Numbered from the stretch's first letter, positions 1 to 8,868 are shown. The stretch is 38,935 bases of DNA from Nitrospirota bacterium (GCA_021827365.1 JAKAWK010000005.1:1-38935); one strand, 5' to 3'. A program made the numbers and translations. The notes: generated by a model not told the origin, from the sequence alone.

Positions 1-2862
1 GTTCAGCAACCGGATGTTTACGCCGAAGCGTCCCGAAGCGATCTGCTGTCCGCGGCTCTTCGGGTATTTTCCGAGCATGTCCTGGATCTCCCCGCCCTCC
101 CCGTTTAAGGAGAGGATGCCGAGCTGTTCGGAGGCTTCGGCATAGGCCCGGTAGGCAACCTCGCCCTGGGAGCCGAAGGACATGGAGCTGATAATGAAAG
201 GATAGGTCTGGTCGAGAACGGAGACGTCGACCCGGTCCGGAGGAATGGCTGTTCCGTGGGGAACGAGGTCGAGGAGATGGCGGATGGAAATGGGATTCTC
301 CGCCTCGATCGCCGAAAGCTTTTCCTGATATTTGGAATAGGGCTCGTTGGAGTTGGCCACGTCGAGGGCCAGCTTCCAGACCTTGGGATAAAGATGGAAG
401 ACCTTGGTCGGCTTGTCGGTCCTGGGAGCGTGAAAGAAGGGAGCCCGGGCCCGGGCCTCCCCCTCGATCCTGGACCACGAGAGCCCGGACTTTTCGCTGG
501 TGAAGAAGTTTGGAGTGGCGAAAAGCTCCGAGACATCCACAGAAAGTCCGATCGAGGACATGAGGCGTCCGTAGCCTCGCATTTCGTGAATTCCCATCGT
601 CGAAATGATCTTTTCGATCCCTTTCTGCATGGCAAGGACCGCCCGGTCCATGCGGGCCTCGGCCTCCGTTTCCGAAAAGGCGTCTGCGCCCTTCGGGGGA
701 ACCAGGACCGACTCGAGCATGAGGAAGGGGCACATGGCATCCGCCCCCATCGAGAAATAGAAGATGAGGTCGTGAAGGTTTCTGAGTGCCCCGCTATGGA
801 CGATGAGGGAGAGGGTCCGCCTGAGGTTGGGGGAGCCGGGGGCGACAGCGGCCCGGCGCAGGGCCCGGTCGACTGTCGCGACGGTCAGGGCCGGCTCGAC
901 CCAGTCCCGTCCCGGCCTTAATGCGGCGCTGTCGTCGATCACCAGGATTTCTGTTCCGTCCCTGGCCGCCTCGATCGCAGCCCTGCCAAGAGCCTCGAGC
1001 CGATCCCGGACATTGGCGCCCTCCTCCATCGTCGAATCCAGGACACGGATGGCTGAACGGGGAAAATACCGGGGCAGATCCTCAAGCAGATAGGTTCCGT
1101 GTTTTTTGGCCAGGGTACGGTAGGCCTCGACAGGGAGAGGAGGGGCTCCCGAAAGGTGTCCACCCAGGAGGATGGGAAGGGAGATGTCGAGTCCCTTGGG
1201 GACGCGGACTGAGGTTCCGAAGTAGGGCCGGGGACCGAGCACGATCCGGGGAGAAAAGTGTTCCATTTCCCTCTCCCGGTCGATGGCCGGATTGGTCACC
1301 ACCGCGACGCTCTCCTTGAAATAGTCCGGAATGTTCTGGCGTTCGGTGTTGAGAGAGGCCAGAGGGCCGTCGAATCCCAGGGATCCGACAGGATCCATTC
1401 CTATCGAGGCCATGCCGGAGAGGATGTCGAGATCCTCCGTGGCAAAACCGAAGGGATTCCAGAGGGTCTGGACAGGCCGGTCGAAGGTCGGTCCGTCATC
1501 TCCGAGGGCCAGAAATTCCCTGGCGGAAAGGTCACCCAGGTTCGTTTCGTGCTTCGTTTTGCTGATGGCCGGCCGAATTCTTTCGTTGAAACGCTCGAAG
1601 AGGGTATTCTGGATATCCGGATATCCCAGAAGGCGGACCCCGTCAGGGGAGAGCAGAACCGCCATCTTTTCCCCGGGTGAGAAAGGCTTGGGTTCGGAAA
1701 CCATCTGGTGGGCCCGGATGATTCCCCGTTCGGAGGAGAAATAGAGGGTGCTCTCCGTTTCGAAGGTCCAAAGGGGACGGAGTCCCAGGGCGTCGACGGA
1801 AAAGACCGCCTCGTTCCCGTAGCGGGCAATGATGGCCGCCGGTCCCTGGGCCAGGGGGCCGAGGAATCGCCGGTAGAGGAAATACATGGCCTTTCTTTCT
1901 TCGTCGAGGGCGGAAATGATATGGGTGACGGGAGGAAAAAGGATCTCCATGGCTTCGATCAGACTGAAGCCGAATTGGACCATGAGACCTTCAAGTGTCC
2001 GGTCGAGGTCCTGTGAGTCGCTGCCGCTGGCCACGGGCGGGATTCCGAGCATGGCCGATTCCCGTCGGAGCTTGTCGATGGTGTTGATCTCTCCGTTGTG
2101 GCCAAGAACCGAGAAGGGCTGGACGCGCTCCGTCACCGAGAGGGTGTTGGTCGAGTACCGGCTGTGGCCCAGGACGAGCGTTCCCTGGCACTGGGGGTCC
2201 TTGAAATCCAGGAAATAGTCGGAGAGGATGAAACTCGTGCCCTTGACCTTGTAAACGACAACCGTCGGGGAGAGGGAGGCGATATGGAGAATTCCGTCCC
2301 GTTCGAGACGGGTGCGGGCCTGGAAGGTGGCATGGAGAGGGTTGGCCCCGGCAGGGGAGAGGAGGGCCACCTGCCAGAAATGGGGCTGGTTGTCGGGAAA
2401 GGGGGTGACCCGCTTGGGCAGGGTCTGGCCCTTCCGGACCATCAGAACCTCGAATCCTTCCTCCCGGAAAATCTTTTTGATGAAGCCCGGCTCATTGTCC
2501 GGATGGTCGCCCCTCAGGTAGAGATGGCCGGCCACGAAGCGGGGATCCTCGACCAGGGATCCCTCGAGACCTTCCTTCTGGAGCCAGCGCCGCCAGAGTG
2601 GCTTTGGAATGTCCATCTGGATCCCGCAGCCGTCTCCCTCGTTCCGGATCTGTCCGGCTCGGTGCTCCATCTTCTGAAGCGCCTCGAGGGCTTCATGGAC
2701 CAGACGGTGCGATCCTCTTCCGGTCTTGGAGAGGACGGCGATGACCGCACAACTGTCCCTTTCCTGGTCGGAAAATGAGCCGGAGAGGCTGGGGATCATG
2801 TCTTGCGCTGTCTTGGCGGGAGAAGGCCGCGAGGAACTGTCGGGAGAAGATTCAGTTATCAT
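1..2862 (-). CDS. gltB: Glutamate synthase large subunit (GltB-type), 5' part, truncated by window edge
   Basis: The first 954 residues are visible in one uninterrupted frame; the rest lies beyond the left edge (family about 1500 aa). GltB releases ammonia from glutamine in an N-terminal class II amidotransferase domain and channels it to 2-oxoglutarate at an FMN/Fe-S centre. Visible are an amidotransferase domain starting at Cys38 (ERDSCAV; a 37-residue propeptide would be removed), a central domain around residue 524 (NPAIDRERE), and the start of the FMN synthase domain (NPISIRHLLDL about residue 857, NGEGGE about 916). ATG 2862 is the most upstream start, because an in-frame TGA lies two codons before it. 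The N-terminus is atypical: CAV instead of CGVG, and HRAG followed by EGDGCGIQ. It may therefore belong to a divergent GltB subfamily. The iron-sulfur region and the small subunit are not in view. Confidence 0.85.
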   Translation of the reverse strand, partial: MITESSPDSSSRPSPAKTAQDMIPSLSGSFSDQERDSCAVIAVLSKTGRGSHRLVHEALEALQKMEHRAGQIRNEGDGCGIQMDIPKPLWRRWLQKEGLEGSLVEDPRFVAGHLYLRGDHPDNEPGFIKKIFREEGFEVLMVRKGQTLPKRVTPFPDNQPHFWQVALLSPAGANPLHATFQARTRLERDGILHIASLSPTVVVYKVKGTSFILSDYFLDFKDPQCQGTLVLGHSRYSTNTLSVTERVQPFSVLGHNGEINTIDKLRRESAMLGIPPVASGSDSQDLDRTLEGLMVQFGFSLIEAMEILFPPVTHIISALDEERKAMYFLYRRFLGPLAQGPAAIIARYGNEAVFSVDALGLRPLWTFETESTLYFSSERGIIRAHQMVSEPKPFSPGEKMAVLLSPDGVRLLGYPDIQNTLFERFNERIRPAISKTKHETNLGDLSAREFLALGDDGPTFDRPVQTLWNPFGFATEDLDILSGMASIGMDPVGSLGFDGPLASLNTERQNIPDYFKESVAVVTNPAIDREREMEHFSPRIVLGPRPYFGTSVRVPKGLDISLPILLGGHLSGAPPLPVEAYRTLAKKHGTYLLEDLPRYFPRSAIRVLDSTMEEGANVRDRLEALGRAAIEAARDGTEILVIDDSAALRPGRDWVEPALTVATVDRALRRAAVAPGSPNLRRTLSLIVHSGALRNLHDLIFYFSMGADAMCPFLMLESVLVPPKGADAFSETEAEARMDRAVLAMQKGIEKIISTMGIHEMRGYGRLMSSIGLSVDVSELFATPNFFTSEKSGLSWSRIEGEARARAPFFHAPRTDKPTKVFHLYPKVWKLALDVANSNEPYSKYQEKLSAIEAENPISIRHLLDLVPHGTAIPPDRVDVSVLDQTYPFIISSMSFGSQGEVAYRAYAEASEQLGILSLNGEGGEIQDMLGKYPKSRGQQIASGRFGVNIRLLN

Positions 2863-3009
2863 TTGTCAGACCTGGGATAAATGAAAAGTGGATGGACAGG
2901 AATATAGGGAAAAGATGATCAGGGCGCATGGTCTCTCAAGGGTCCCGGGACAGCAGGAAAAAAGGCCGGCAGGTCTCCGGGTTCGCAGATTAAAGAGTTT
3001 TATGAAGAG

Positions 3010-3046
3010 CCGAAGGAGGCTCTCTCAAAGAGACCTCTCGCTTCGG
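3010..3046 (-). promoter_or_regulatory. Stem-loop at the 5' end of the predicted gltB leader
   Basis: CCGAAG (3010-3015) pairs with CTTCGG (3041-3046). Inside, GAGG/CCTC and TCTCT/AGAGA pair around a 3-base loop with one bulged C (3020) and a small internal loop. The structure begins about five bases after the predicted gltB start site. One arm (3030-3036) is also perfectly complementary to 2971-2977, just before a run of six U in the minus transcript, which would allow an alternative structure. Confidence 0.45.
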
Positions 3047-3057
3047 ATTGTCCGGCA

Positions 3058-3087
3058 ATTATAACCGAGGTCTTTTTCCTGTCGCAA
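3058..3087 (-). promoter_or_regulatory. Candidate sigma70-type promoter of gltB
   Basis: On the minus strand there is a perfect -10 TATAAT (3063-3058) and a -35-like TTGCGA (3087-3082), 18 bases apart. Transcription would start near 3051, giving a leader of about 190 nt before the gltB ATG. Confidence 0.5.
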
Positions 3088-3283
3088 CATTTTTGTGCGG
3101 CGGGAGCTTTCGCAAGGGACGGGGACCCGCCCCCCGGATGGCCGTGAGTTTGGACGGCCGTTTGTGAGATGATGGGAAATCCTTAAGGGTTTTGCGACGG
3201 ACTTCCCTGAGAGGAAAGTCCTGGACATCGACCCTTTCCTTTTCTTCTCCAGCACTTGGACCATGACAGGAGGAAAAGCGCAA

Positions 3284-4141
3284 ATGAGAGGGCTAAACAG
3301 AGAGGACCTGCTGGATTATCTGGAGCGGTGCCGCATGCCGGACGGCGGATACTGCTCCTTCCATGACCCCGAAAGCGGAGCCGGATTTTCAAATGTTGCG
3401 GATACCTGCTTCTGCCTTTCGGCCTTCCGACTTCTTGGGGGAGAGATTCCCGAACTTTCGAAAACCCGAAGTTTTATCCTCCAGGTGCTCTCGACCGACG
3501 GTTTACATCGCCAGTCTCCCTATCTTTCCTGGGCCTTGGAATCCAAGCTTCTCGCGGGACTGCCCCTTTCCGGAGAGGAGGGGCAACTTCTCCGAAAAGA
3601 GACGGTCCGCCTTCTTGCGGCCAAGGGATCCTGGATCGAACAGTCTGATCTTGTTGGCGAGATCGCCCGTCTCATGAACGTCCGCCTCCTGGCGGATCTT
3701 CCCCCAAATCAGGAGGAGATCGGACCCCTCTCGGCCCTGATCCGGGAATCTCCCGAACTTCCGACAATTCTTGAGCTTAGCGATCTTGCCCTGCTCTCGG
3801 GACTCCTTCCTGGAGGCCGCCGGGTCTCCAAGGCGGAGAGCCTCTACCGTCATCCCTCCCTTGGCTATGTTCTCGTTCCCGGATCCTCCCGGTCGGACCT
3901 TTTCATCTTGCTGGCCGGTCTACGATTGAGAGAGGAGCCCCTGGATTCCGGAGAGATCCTGCGCTTCCGGATTCGGGTGCTTTTCTGTCAGGGGCTTGGC
4001 GGAGGATTCGGGCCTGTCGGAGGGGCCCGTCCCACCCTCGAAGCCACCCGGGCGGCCCTTGAAATCCTTTCCCTTCTCTCCGATGAGTCTTTAGGGCAAA
4101 ACACAGGGTCAGGAATTGTCGGAAATGGAAAAAAGGCCTAG
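3284..4141 (+). CDS. Prenyltransferase/squalene cyclase-fold (alpha-alpha toroid) protein of unknown function
   Basis: A 285-residue protein without signal peptide or membrane segments. Two stretches resemble the repeats of protein prenyltransferase beta subunits and terpene cyclases: an N-terminal MPDGGYCSFHD followed by a helix with ADTCFCLSAFRLLG, and a C-terminal GGGFGPVGG followed by EATRAALEIL. The middle is leucine-rich and helical, as expected for a toroid. I see no DxDD cyclase motif and no obvious zinc triad, so catalytic activity is doubtful. Start: AGGAGG at 3268-3273 sits ten bases before ATG 3284; an in-frame ATG at 3263 overlaps that Shine-Dalgarno sequence and is less likely. 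A PilZ gene follows after 62 bp on the same strand. Confidence 0.6.
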   Translation: MRGLNREDLLDYLERCRMPDGGYCSFHDPESGAGFSNVADTCFCLSAFRLLGGEIPELSKTRSFILQVLSTDGLHRQSPYLSWALESKLLAGLPLSGEEGQLLRKETVRLLAAKGSWIEQSDLVGEIARLMNVRLLADLPPNQEEIGPLSALIRESPELPTILELSDLALLSGLLPGGRRVSKAESLYRHPSLGYVLVPGSSRSDLFILLAGLRLREEPLDSGEILRFRIRVLFCQGLGGGFGPVGGARPTLEATRAALEILSLLSDESLGQNTGSGIVGNGKKA

Positions 4142-4203
4142 GATAGATCTTCGTCCCACCCGGCCCGTTCAACGTTCTCAAAAGAAAGAAAAGGGGAGAG
4201 GAT

Positions 4204-4977
4204 TTGGGTGCAGAAGACTTCATGCCCCATCTTTTCAGAAAACAATTTCTCCTGAAATCGGACATATTTTCCGAATACCTCCTCAAGGTCCTGGCTTTTG
4301 AACGAATTCCGCTGGTCTTCCTCTTCGACAGCCACGTGCGGCTCATCTATTCCTCGATGGTCATCGAAGCCGACCGGCGGGAAAATCTCCTTCTCCTTGA
4401 CGCCCTCCACCCCGAGATGGGAAATGATCATCTGGTCTCGGGAAGTTCCGTCACATTTGCCGGGAAGGCCAAGGGGGTGGAGACCGGCTTCCGGGCCAGG
4501 ATCCGGGGGGGAACCACGGTAGCGGGACAACCGGCGGTCAGTCTTTTTTTTCCCCATGAAACCTACCATGCCCAGAGACGACAGGCGCTTCGGGTTCCGC
4601 TTTCCCCGACCACCCCTCCGGTGCGCCTCACGACACCTCACGGAGGACAGGAGTTTGTCAGGCCTGTGAATGTGGGGAGCGGCGGAATGCGGGTGCTCTT
4701 TCCCGAAAAAAACGAGAAGGGGGAACCCAACGACCTGTTCCGGGAAGGGGAGACGGTCCTTATCGAGAGCGCTGATCTGGGAGGTTTCCGTCTGCCGCCT
4801 CTTTCCGGGCGAATCATCTACCTCGAACATTCGGGCCGAGAGACGGGCACCGATCTCATGGCGATGGGAATTCTCTTCCTCGACTTTCCGAAGGAGTGCG
4901 AGGAGCCCCTCATCGACTTTGTCGCCCGGAAGGACCGGGAGAATCTGAAAAACCTCCGGAACGATCCCCGGGGATGA
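4204..4977 (+). CDS. PilZ-domain cyclic di-GMP-binding protein (YcgR-like layout)
   Basis: A 257-residue soluble protein. The C-terminal half carries the PilZ c-di-GMP signature: RRQALR (residues 125-130, the RxxxR element) followed about 25 residues later by NVGSGG (156-161, the [D/N]xSxxG element). The preceding ~115 residues look like the YcgR N-terminal beta domain, so it is probably a c-di-GMP-responsive effector. Its target (motility, polysaccharide export or another process) cannot be read from the sequence. Start: TTG 4204 follows GGGGAG (4193-4198) with five bases between; ATG 4222 is the alternative and would remove only six residues. It probably forms a transcription unit with the upstream toroid-fold gene. 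Confidence 0.75.
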   Translation: MGAEDFMPHLFRKQFLLKSDIFSEYLLKVLAFERIPLVFLFDSHVRLIYSSMVIEADRRENLLLLDALHPEMGNDHLVSGSSVTFAGKAKGVETGFRARIRGGTTVAGQPAVSLFFPHETYHAQRRQALRVPLSPTTPPVRLTTPHGGQEFVRPVNVGSGGMRVLFPEKNEKGEPNDLFREGETVLIESADLGGFRLPPLSGRIIYLEHSGRETGTDLMAMGILFLDFPKECEEPLIDFVARKDRENLKNLRNDPRG

Positions 4978-4995
4978 CCGGAGTCTCTTTACGAG

Positions 4996-5024
4996 TCGCA
5001 ACCGGCGATTCCGTGGACTATAAT
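4996..5024 (+). promoter_or_regulatory. Candidate promoter upstream of the yhaM-like gene
   Basis: A perfect TATAAT (5019-5024) lies 51 bases before the start codon at 5075. The 17-base-spaced -35 position reads TCGCAA, a poor match, so this rests mainly on the -10. Confidence 0.4.
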
Positions 5025-5074
5025 GGAGTGACGGTCCGGCCTTCCATTCACCTCCCTCTGCAAGGACTCATGCC

Positions 5075-6052
5075 ATGGCCTCAAAAAAGGGCGTCGCCCT
5101 TGTCAAGACCAAGACGTTAAACGAAGGAAAGAACGGCCCTTCGCTCTTCCTGACGCTGACCTTCCGCGGAGACCGGAAGGAGGATCCTCCCGTTGACTAT
5201 CCGGCCCGTCTCTGGGAAAACGCGGGGGCGGTCGATCCGGCGATCAAGGTGGGAAGCCTGGTCATGGCCGAGGGCCAGCTTGTCCTTTACAATAACGAGC
5301 AGCAGATCCGTCTCTCCCGGATCGAACCCCTCAAGGCCTCGGAGGAGGAGATCGCCGCCTTCATCCCGAAAAGCCGGGTCGAAGCCTCCTCGGGCATGGC
5401 CCGTCTTCGGGAGTTTATGGACTCCCTGGCCGATCCCCAGCTGCGCGCCTTTGGTCTTGAAATCCTTGCGGACCCGGAGGTGGCCCAGCTTTTCCCCCGG
5501 GCCCCGGCGGCCAAGCGGAATCATCATGCCATGGTGGGCGGGCTTCTCGAACACACCCTCGAGATCATGGCGATGGGTGACGCTGTCGCTCCGATCCTTT
5601 CCCTTAACAGGGACCTGCTTCTTCTTGGCCTTTTTCTCCACGATATTGGAAAATGCTGGGAAATTTCACCATCCGCCGGGTTTTCCTACACCGATGAAGG
5701 GCGTCTGGTCGGTCACATGGCCCTGGGAGTCGAAAAATGCACCCAGGTCGCCCGCCGGCTCCCCGAATTTCCCGAACGTTATCTTCGCCTCCTTCACCAT
5801 TTCATCCTGGCCCATCACGGGGAACTCGAATACGGCTCGCCTCTCCTGCCTGCCACTCCGGAGGCCATGGCCGTCCACATGCTCGACAATCTCTCGGGGC
5901 AGGTCTTCGCCATGCGCCAAGTCTCCGCCGGTCCTGATGGATGGGGATACGAAAAGAACCGGGGGGCTTTCATCTACAAGGAAGGCTCCGACCTTTCTCG
6001 ACTTGACCATACCCCCCTGGGGAAGGGGATCCGTAAGGTTTTCGGTCCGTGA
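5075..6052 (+). CDS. yhaM: YhaM-family 3'-5' exoribonuclease (OB fold + HD domain)
   Basis: A 325-residue protein with the YhaM layout. An N-terminal OB-fold-like part (residues about 1-90, containing GSLVMAEGQL) is followed by an HD phosphohydrolase domain with NHHAMVGGLLEHTLE (from residue 149) and the metal-binding HD pair His189-Asp190 in LFLHDIGK. YhaM enzymes remove nucleotides from RNA or single-stranded DNA 3' ends using divalent metal. They are best known from Firmicutes, where they act in RNA turnover. ATG 5075 is preceded by AAGGA eight bases upstream; ATG 5070 is out of frame. The stop overlaps the GTG of the next gene in GTGA. A SUV3-like RNA helicase lies in the same gene run. 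Confidence 0.8.
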   Translation: MASKKGVALVKTKTLNEGKNGPSLFLTLTFRGDRKEDPPVDYPARLWENAGAVDPAIKVGSLVMAEGQLVLYNNEQQIRLSRIEPLKASEEEIAAFIPKSRVEASSGMARLREFMDSLADPQLRAFGLEILADPEVAQLFPRAPAAKRNHHAMVGGLLEHTLEIMAMGDAVAPILSLNRDLLLLGLFLHDIGKCWEISPSAGFSYTDEGRLVGHMALGVEKCTQVARRLPEFPERYLRLLHHFILAHHGELEYGSPLLPATPEAMAVHMLDNLSGQVFAMRQVSAGPDGWGYEKNRGAFIYKEGSDLSRLDHTPLGKGIRKVFGP

Positions 6053-8868
6053 GCCCTCCCAAAGTCTCTTCCGCCTTTCTCTCCGACCTCCGCTCTCTTC
6101 TGGGGTCTGACCGTGTCCTGGCAGACGAGTCGCACAGGAAAGCCTATTCCTACGATGCGGGGATCCACAGAATCTGGCCGGCGGCGGTGGTCCTTCCGGA
6201 AACGGCCGAAGAGCTCTCGAAGATCGTGGCCTTCTCCCGGCGGACGGGGGTTCCCCTGACGCCTCGTTCGGCGGGGACCAACCTGACCGGAGCGGCGATC
6301 GGCCCGGGGATCGTGGTCGGAATGACCCGTATGAACCGGATCGATCTCTCCTGCCTGGAGGAGGGTGTGGTCCGCGTCGGTCCGGGGGTCATTCTCAAGG
6401 AGCTTTCCGACCGTCTGGCACGCCTGGGACATTTCTTTCCCCCCGACCCCTCCTCGGCCCAGGCCTGCCAGATCGGGGGGATGATCGGAACGAATGCCGC
6501 CGGGGCCCATGCCCTCAAGTACGGAGCCATGAAGGACAATGTCCGGGCCCTCTCCTTTCTGGATGACAGGGGGAATCTTCATCCTCTCGCCACCGTCTCC
6601 TACGGATCCTGGGAGGAGCTTCCGAACCGGGTTCCCGTCCGGGGATTCCAGGACCTCCTTCGCCGTCTCCCCGCCTGGAGCCCTCTTCTGATTTCCCGGA
6701 TGCCCCACGTCTCCAAGAACTCCTCCGGATACAATCTCTTCGATCTGGCGGTGGCCTTCGAGAGAGGCAGAAGCCACCCGGAGACAGGGGTCTTCGATCC
6801 GGTACGCCTTGTCGTGGGATCGGAGGGGACGCTGGGCTTCGTGACGGAGGCGACCCTCGGGGTTTTGCCTCTTCCGAAGCGGCGGGTGACTCTCCTTGCC
6901 TACTTCCTGAGCCTGGGCGACCTCGGGGCGGCGGTGAGTGAGCTCCTGGATCTCTCTCCCTCGGCCCTCGAAATGATGGACCGGGCCACACTGGATCTGA
7001 TCGGACGCTCCCGGTTCGGAATTCCGGAGGAGGCGGACTCCCTTCTACTGGTCGAATTCGATTCGGAGCCCCAGGAGGACTTGATCTCCGCCTCCCGGAC
7101 TCTTCTTGCCCGCTATCCCTCTCCCGCCCCTCTTCAGGTGGCCGTGGATCCGGAGCACCAGAAGATTCTCTGGAAGGCCCGCCATTCCCTCTTTCCCACC
7201 CTTTACCGCTATGACGGAATCCGCCGGCCCATCAACTTTGCCGACGATGTGGCCGTTCCTGTCAGGCGCCTTCCGGAGCTTTTGGCCTTTCTGCGGGATT
7301 TCTTCCGGGAGGAGAGGATTCCGGTGGCGGTCTACGGCCATATCGGAAACGGAAACGCGCACATCAATCCCCTGATGAATGTCCGGGAGGAAGGAACCCC
7401 CGAGCGCCTCCTCCATATCAGTCAGACCATCCATCGCGAGGCGATTGCGCGCTTTCAGGGGGTCCCCTGCGGAGAGCACGGGGAGGGGAGGGTCCGGGCT
7501 GAGTTTTTGCCGATGGTTTACGGGGAGGAGATCTACGGAATGTTCCGGGAGGTCAAGCATGCCTTCGATCCGGAGGGAATCCTGAACCCGGGGGTCAAGA
7601 TCTCGACGGCTTCCTTTCTCGACGATCTCGATCTCGAACGTGTGGCCCGGCCCTGCGCCACCTGCGGAAAATGCAATACCGTCTGTCCCCCCTTCGATGT
7701 CCTTCGGGAGGAGACCTCCGGTGCCCGGGGCTGGTACCAGATCCTGTCCGATCCCTCTCTGGGACCGCCCCCGGACAGTCTCCTCGATGCCTGCCTGAAC
7801 TGCAAGTCCTGCCGCGCCACCTGTCCGGCAGGCGTGGACGTCTCCCGGGTCATTCTCGACGCCCGGGCGAAGAGGGGTGGAGATCCTGTCTCCCGCCGCC
7901 TCTTCCGGGCCCTCATCGACGGTCGGCTCGACCGGCTGGTTCCTCTTCTCGGCCAGACCCAGGGGCTCTGGGACCGCCTCTTCTTCCGGAGCCTTCTCGA
8001 AGGACTCTCCCGGAGGCTTCTCAAAAGGGTGGCTCCGACCGCCTTCATCCCCCGGACGCTTCGGCTTCCCGTCATCCGGAAGAAGACGCTTCGGGAGAGA
8101 TTTTTCTCCCTCACCTCCGAAGGGGGGCGGACCGGGGACCTGGCCTACTTCCACGGCTGCGCCGCCCGGTATTTTGACGACGGAATCGGGGAGGCTGTCA
8201 TTGCCCTTCTCATGCGATCACCCCGAACCCTGGTCCTTCCTCCCCAGACCTGCTCGGGGACCCCTATTGAAACCTACGGCCATGCCGACCTGGTTCGGGA
8301 GGCGGCCCGGAAAAACCTCGACACCCTTTCCGGCTATCCGGTCATCGTGACCGGATGCGCCTCCTGCACGCTGGCCCTCAAAGACATGCCGGAGCTCTTT
8401 GCCGAGGGATCATCCGAACGGGAGAAGGCCCTGATCCTCTCCTCCCGGGTCCGCCACATCTCCGAGTACATGTTGTCGGAGGAGATGGAGCCGGTTCTTT
8501 CTGAAATCTCCGAAAAAACACGGACGCATCCCCTGGCCGAAGGGATCACCTATCATGAATCCTGCCATCTCCGGGCGGCGGGGGTGACCGAAGCCCCCCA
8601 TCGTCTGATCCGGCAGATCTTTGGTCGGGATTTCCATACCATGGCCGACGAGGACCGCTGTGCTGGAGGAGCCGGATCCTATCTTGTCAAGAATCCGGAA
8701 CTTTCCGGACGCATCTTTGAACGAAAGCGGGCGGCGGTTGCCTCCTCCGGGGCCAGAACGGTGACCACCGGGTGCCCTGCCTGCCAGATGAAGCTTCAGG
8801 ACGGGCTCGGAGCGGAGGCCGACGTGGCCCATATGGCCATTCTTATGGCCCGGGCTCTCGATCACTGA
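6049..8868 (+). CDS. FAD-linked oxidase/Fe-S oxidoreductase fusion (D-lactate or glycolate dehydrogenase type)
   Basis: This 939-residue protein fuses a GlcD-like FAD domain to a GlcF-like iron-sulfur subunit. The N-terminal half has the FAD_binding_4 pattern (RSAGTNLTGAAIG) and ends in GEHGEGRVR and ILNPGVKI. Two ferredoxin-type clusters follow, CATCGKCNTVC (Cys536/539/542/546) and CLNCKSCRATC (Cys582/585/588/592). Two cysteine-rich CCG domains come after these (HGCAARYF...CSGTP...GCASC, and ESCHLR...CAGGAG...GCPACQ). The architecture and length match the respiratory Dld-II-type D-lactate dehydrogenases, which pass electrons to quinone or cytochrome. Glycolate or another 2-hydroxyacid is an equally possible substrate. 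There are no membrane helices. The GTG start overlaps the preceding stop by four bases. Confidence 0.8.
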   Translation: MSPPKVSSAFLSDLRSLLGSDRVLADESHRKAYSYDAGIHRIWPAAVVLPETAEELSKIVAFSRRTGVPLTPRSAGTNLTGAAIGPGIVVGMTRMNRIDLSCLEEGVVRVGPGVILKELSDRLARLGHFFPPDPSSAQACQIGGMIGTNAAGAHALKYGAMKDNVRALSFLDDRGNLHPLATVSYGSWEELPNRVPVRGFQDLLRRLPAWSPLLISRMPHVSKNSSGYNLFDLAVAFERGRSHPETGVFDPVRLVVGSEGTLGFVTEATLGVLPLPKRRVTLLAYFLSLGDLGAAVSELLDLSPSALEMMDRATLDLIGRSRFGIPEEADSLLLVEFDSEPQEDLISASRTLLARYPSPAPLQVAVDPEHQKILWKARHSLFPTLYRYDGIRRPINFADDVAVPVRRLPELLAFLRDFFREERIPVAVYGHIGNGNAHINPLMNVREEGTPERLLHISQTIHREAIARFQGVPCGEHGEGRVRAEFLPMVYGEEIYGMFREVKHAFDPEGILNPGVKISTASFLDDLDLERVARPCATCGKCNTVCPPFDVLREETSGARGWYQILSDPSLGPPPDSLLDACLNCKSCRATCPAGVDVSRVILDARAKRGGDPVSRRLFRALIDGRLDRLVPLLGQTQGLWDRLFFRSLLEGLSRRLLKRVAPTAFIPRTLRLPVIRKKTLRERFFSLTSEGGRTGDLAYFHGCAARYFDDGIGEAVIALLMRSPRTLVLPPQTCSGTPIETYGHADLVREAARKNLDTLSGYPVIVTGCASCTLALKDMPELFAEGSSEREKALILSSRVRHISEYMLSEEMEPVLSEISEKTRTHPLAEGITYHESCHLRAAGVTEAPHRLIRQIFGRDFHTMADEDRCAGGAGSYLVKNPELSGRIFERKRAAVASSGARTVTTGCPACQMKLQDGLGAEADVAHMAILMARALDH

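Larger units (their letters stand above)
2863..3283. other. Intergenic region between divergent gltB and the cyclase-fold gene
   Basis: About 420 bp without a credible gene. It holds the gltB promoter and leader hairpin on the minus strand. No convincing -10/-35 pair is visible for the plus-strand gene. A CCTTAAGG palindrome lies at 3181-3188. Confidence 0.6.

Noticed and set aside
256-2778. Several plus-strand open frames across the left 2.8 kb
   Set aside because: They lie opposite the continuous gltB frame, have no family motifs and show the biased composition expected of an antisense frame in GC-rich DNA.
5193-6110. A 305-codon plus-strand frame inside the yhaM-like gene
   Set aside because: It is Ser/Arg/Pro-rich without motifs, while the overlapping frame carries intact OB and HD motifs.
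7045-8154. A 369-codon minus-strand frame opposite the FAD/Fe-S dehydrogenase
   Set aside because: It is an antisense frame of a strongly conserved gene, with no ribosome site or family features.
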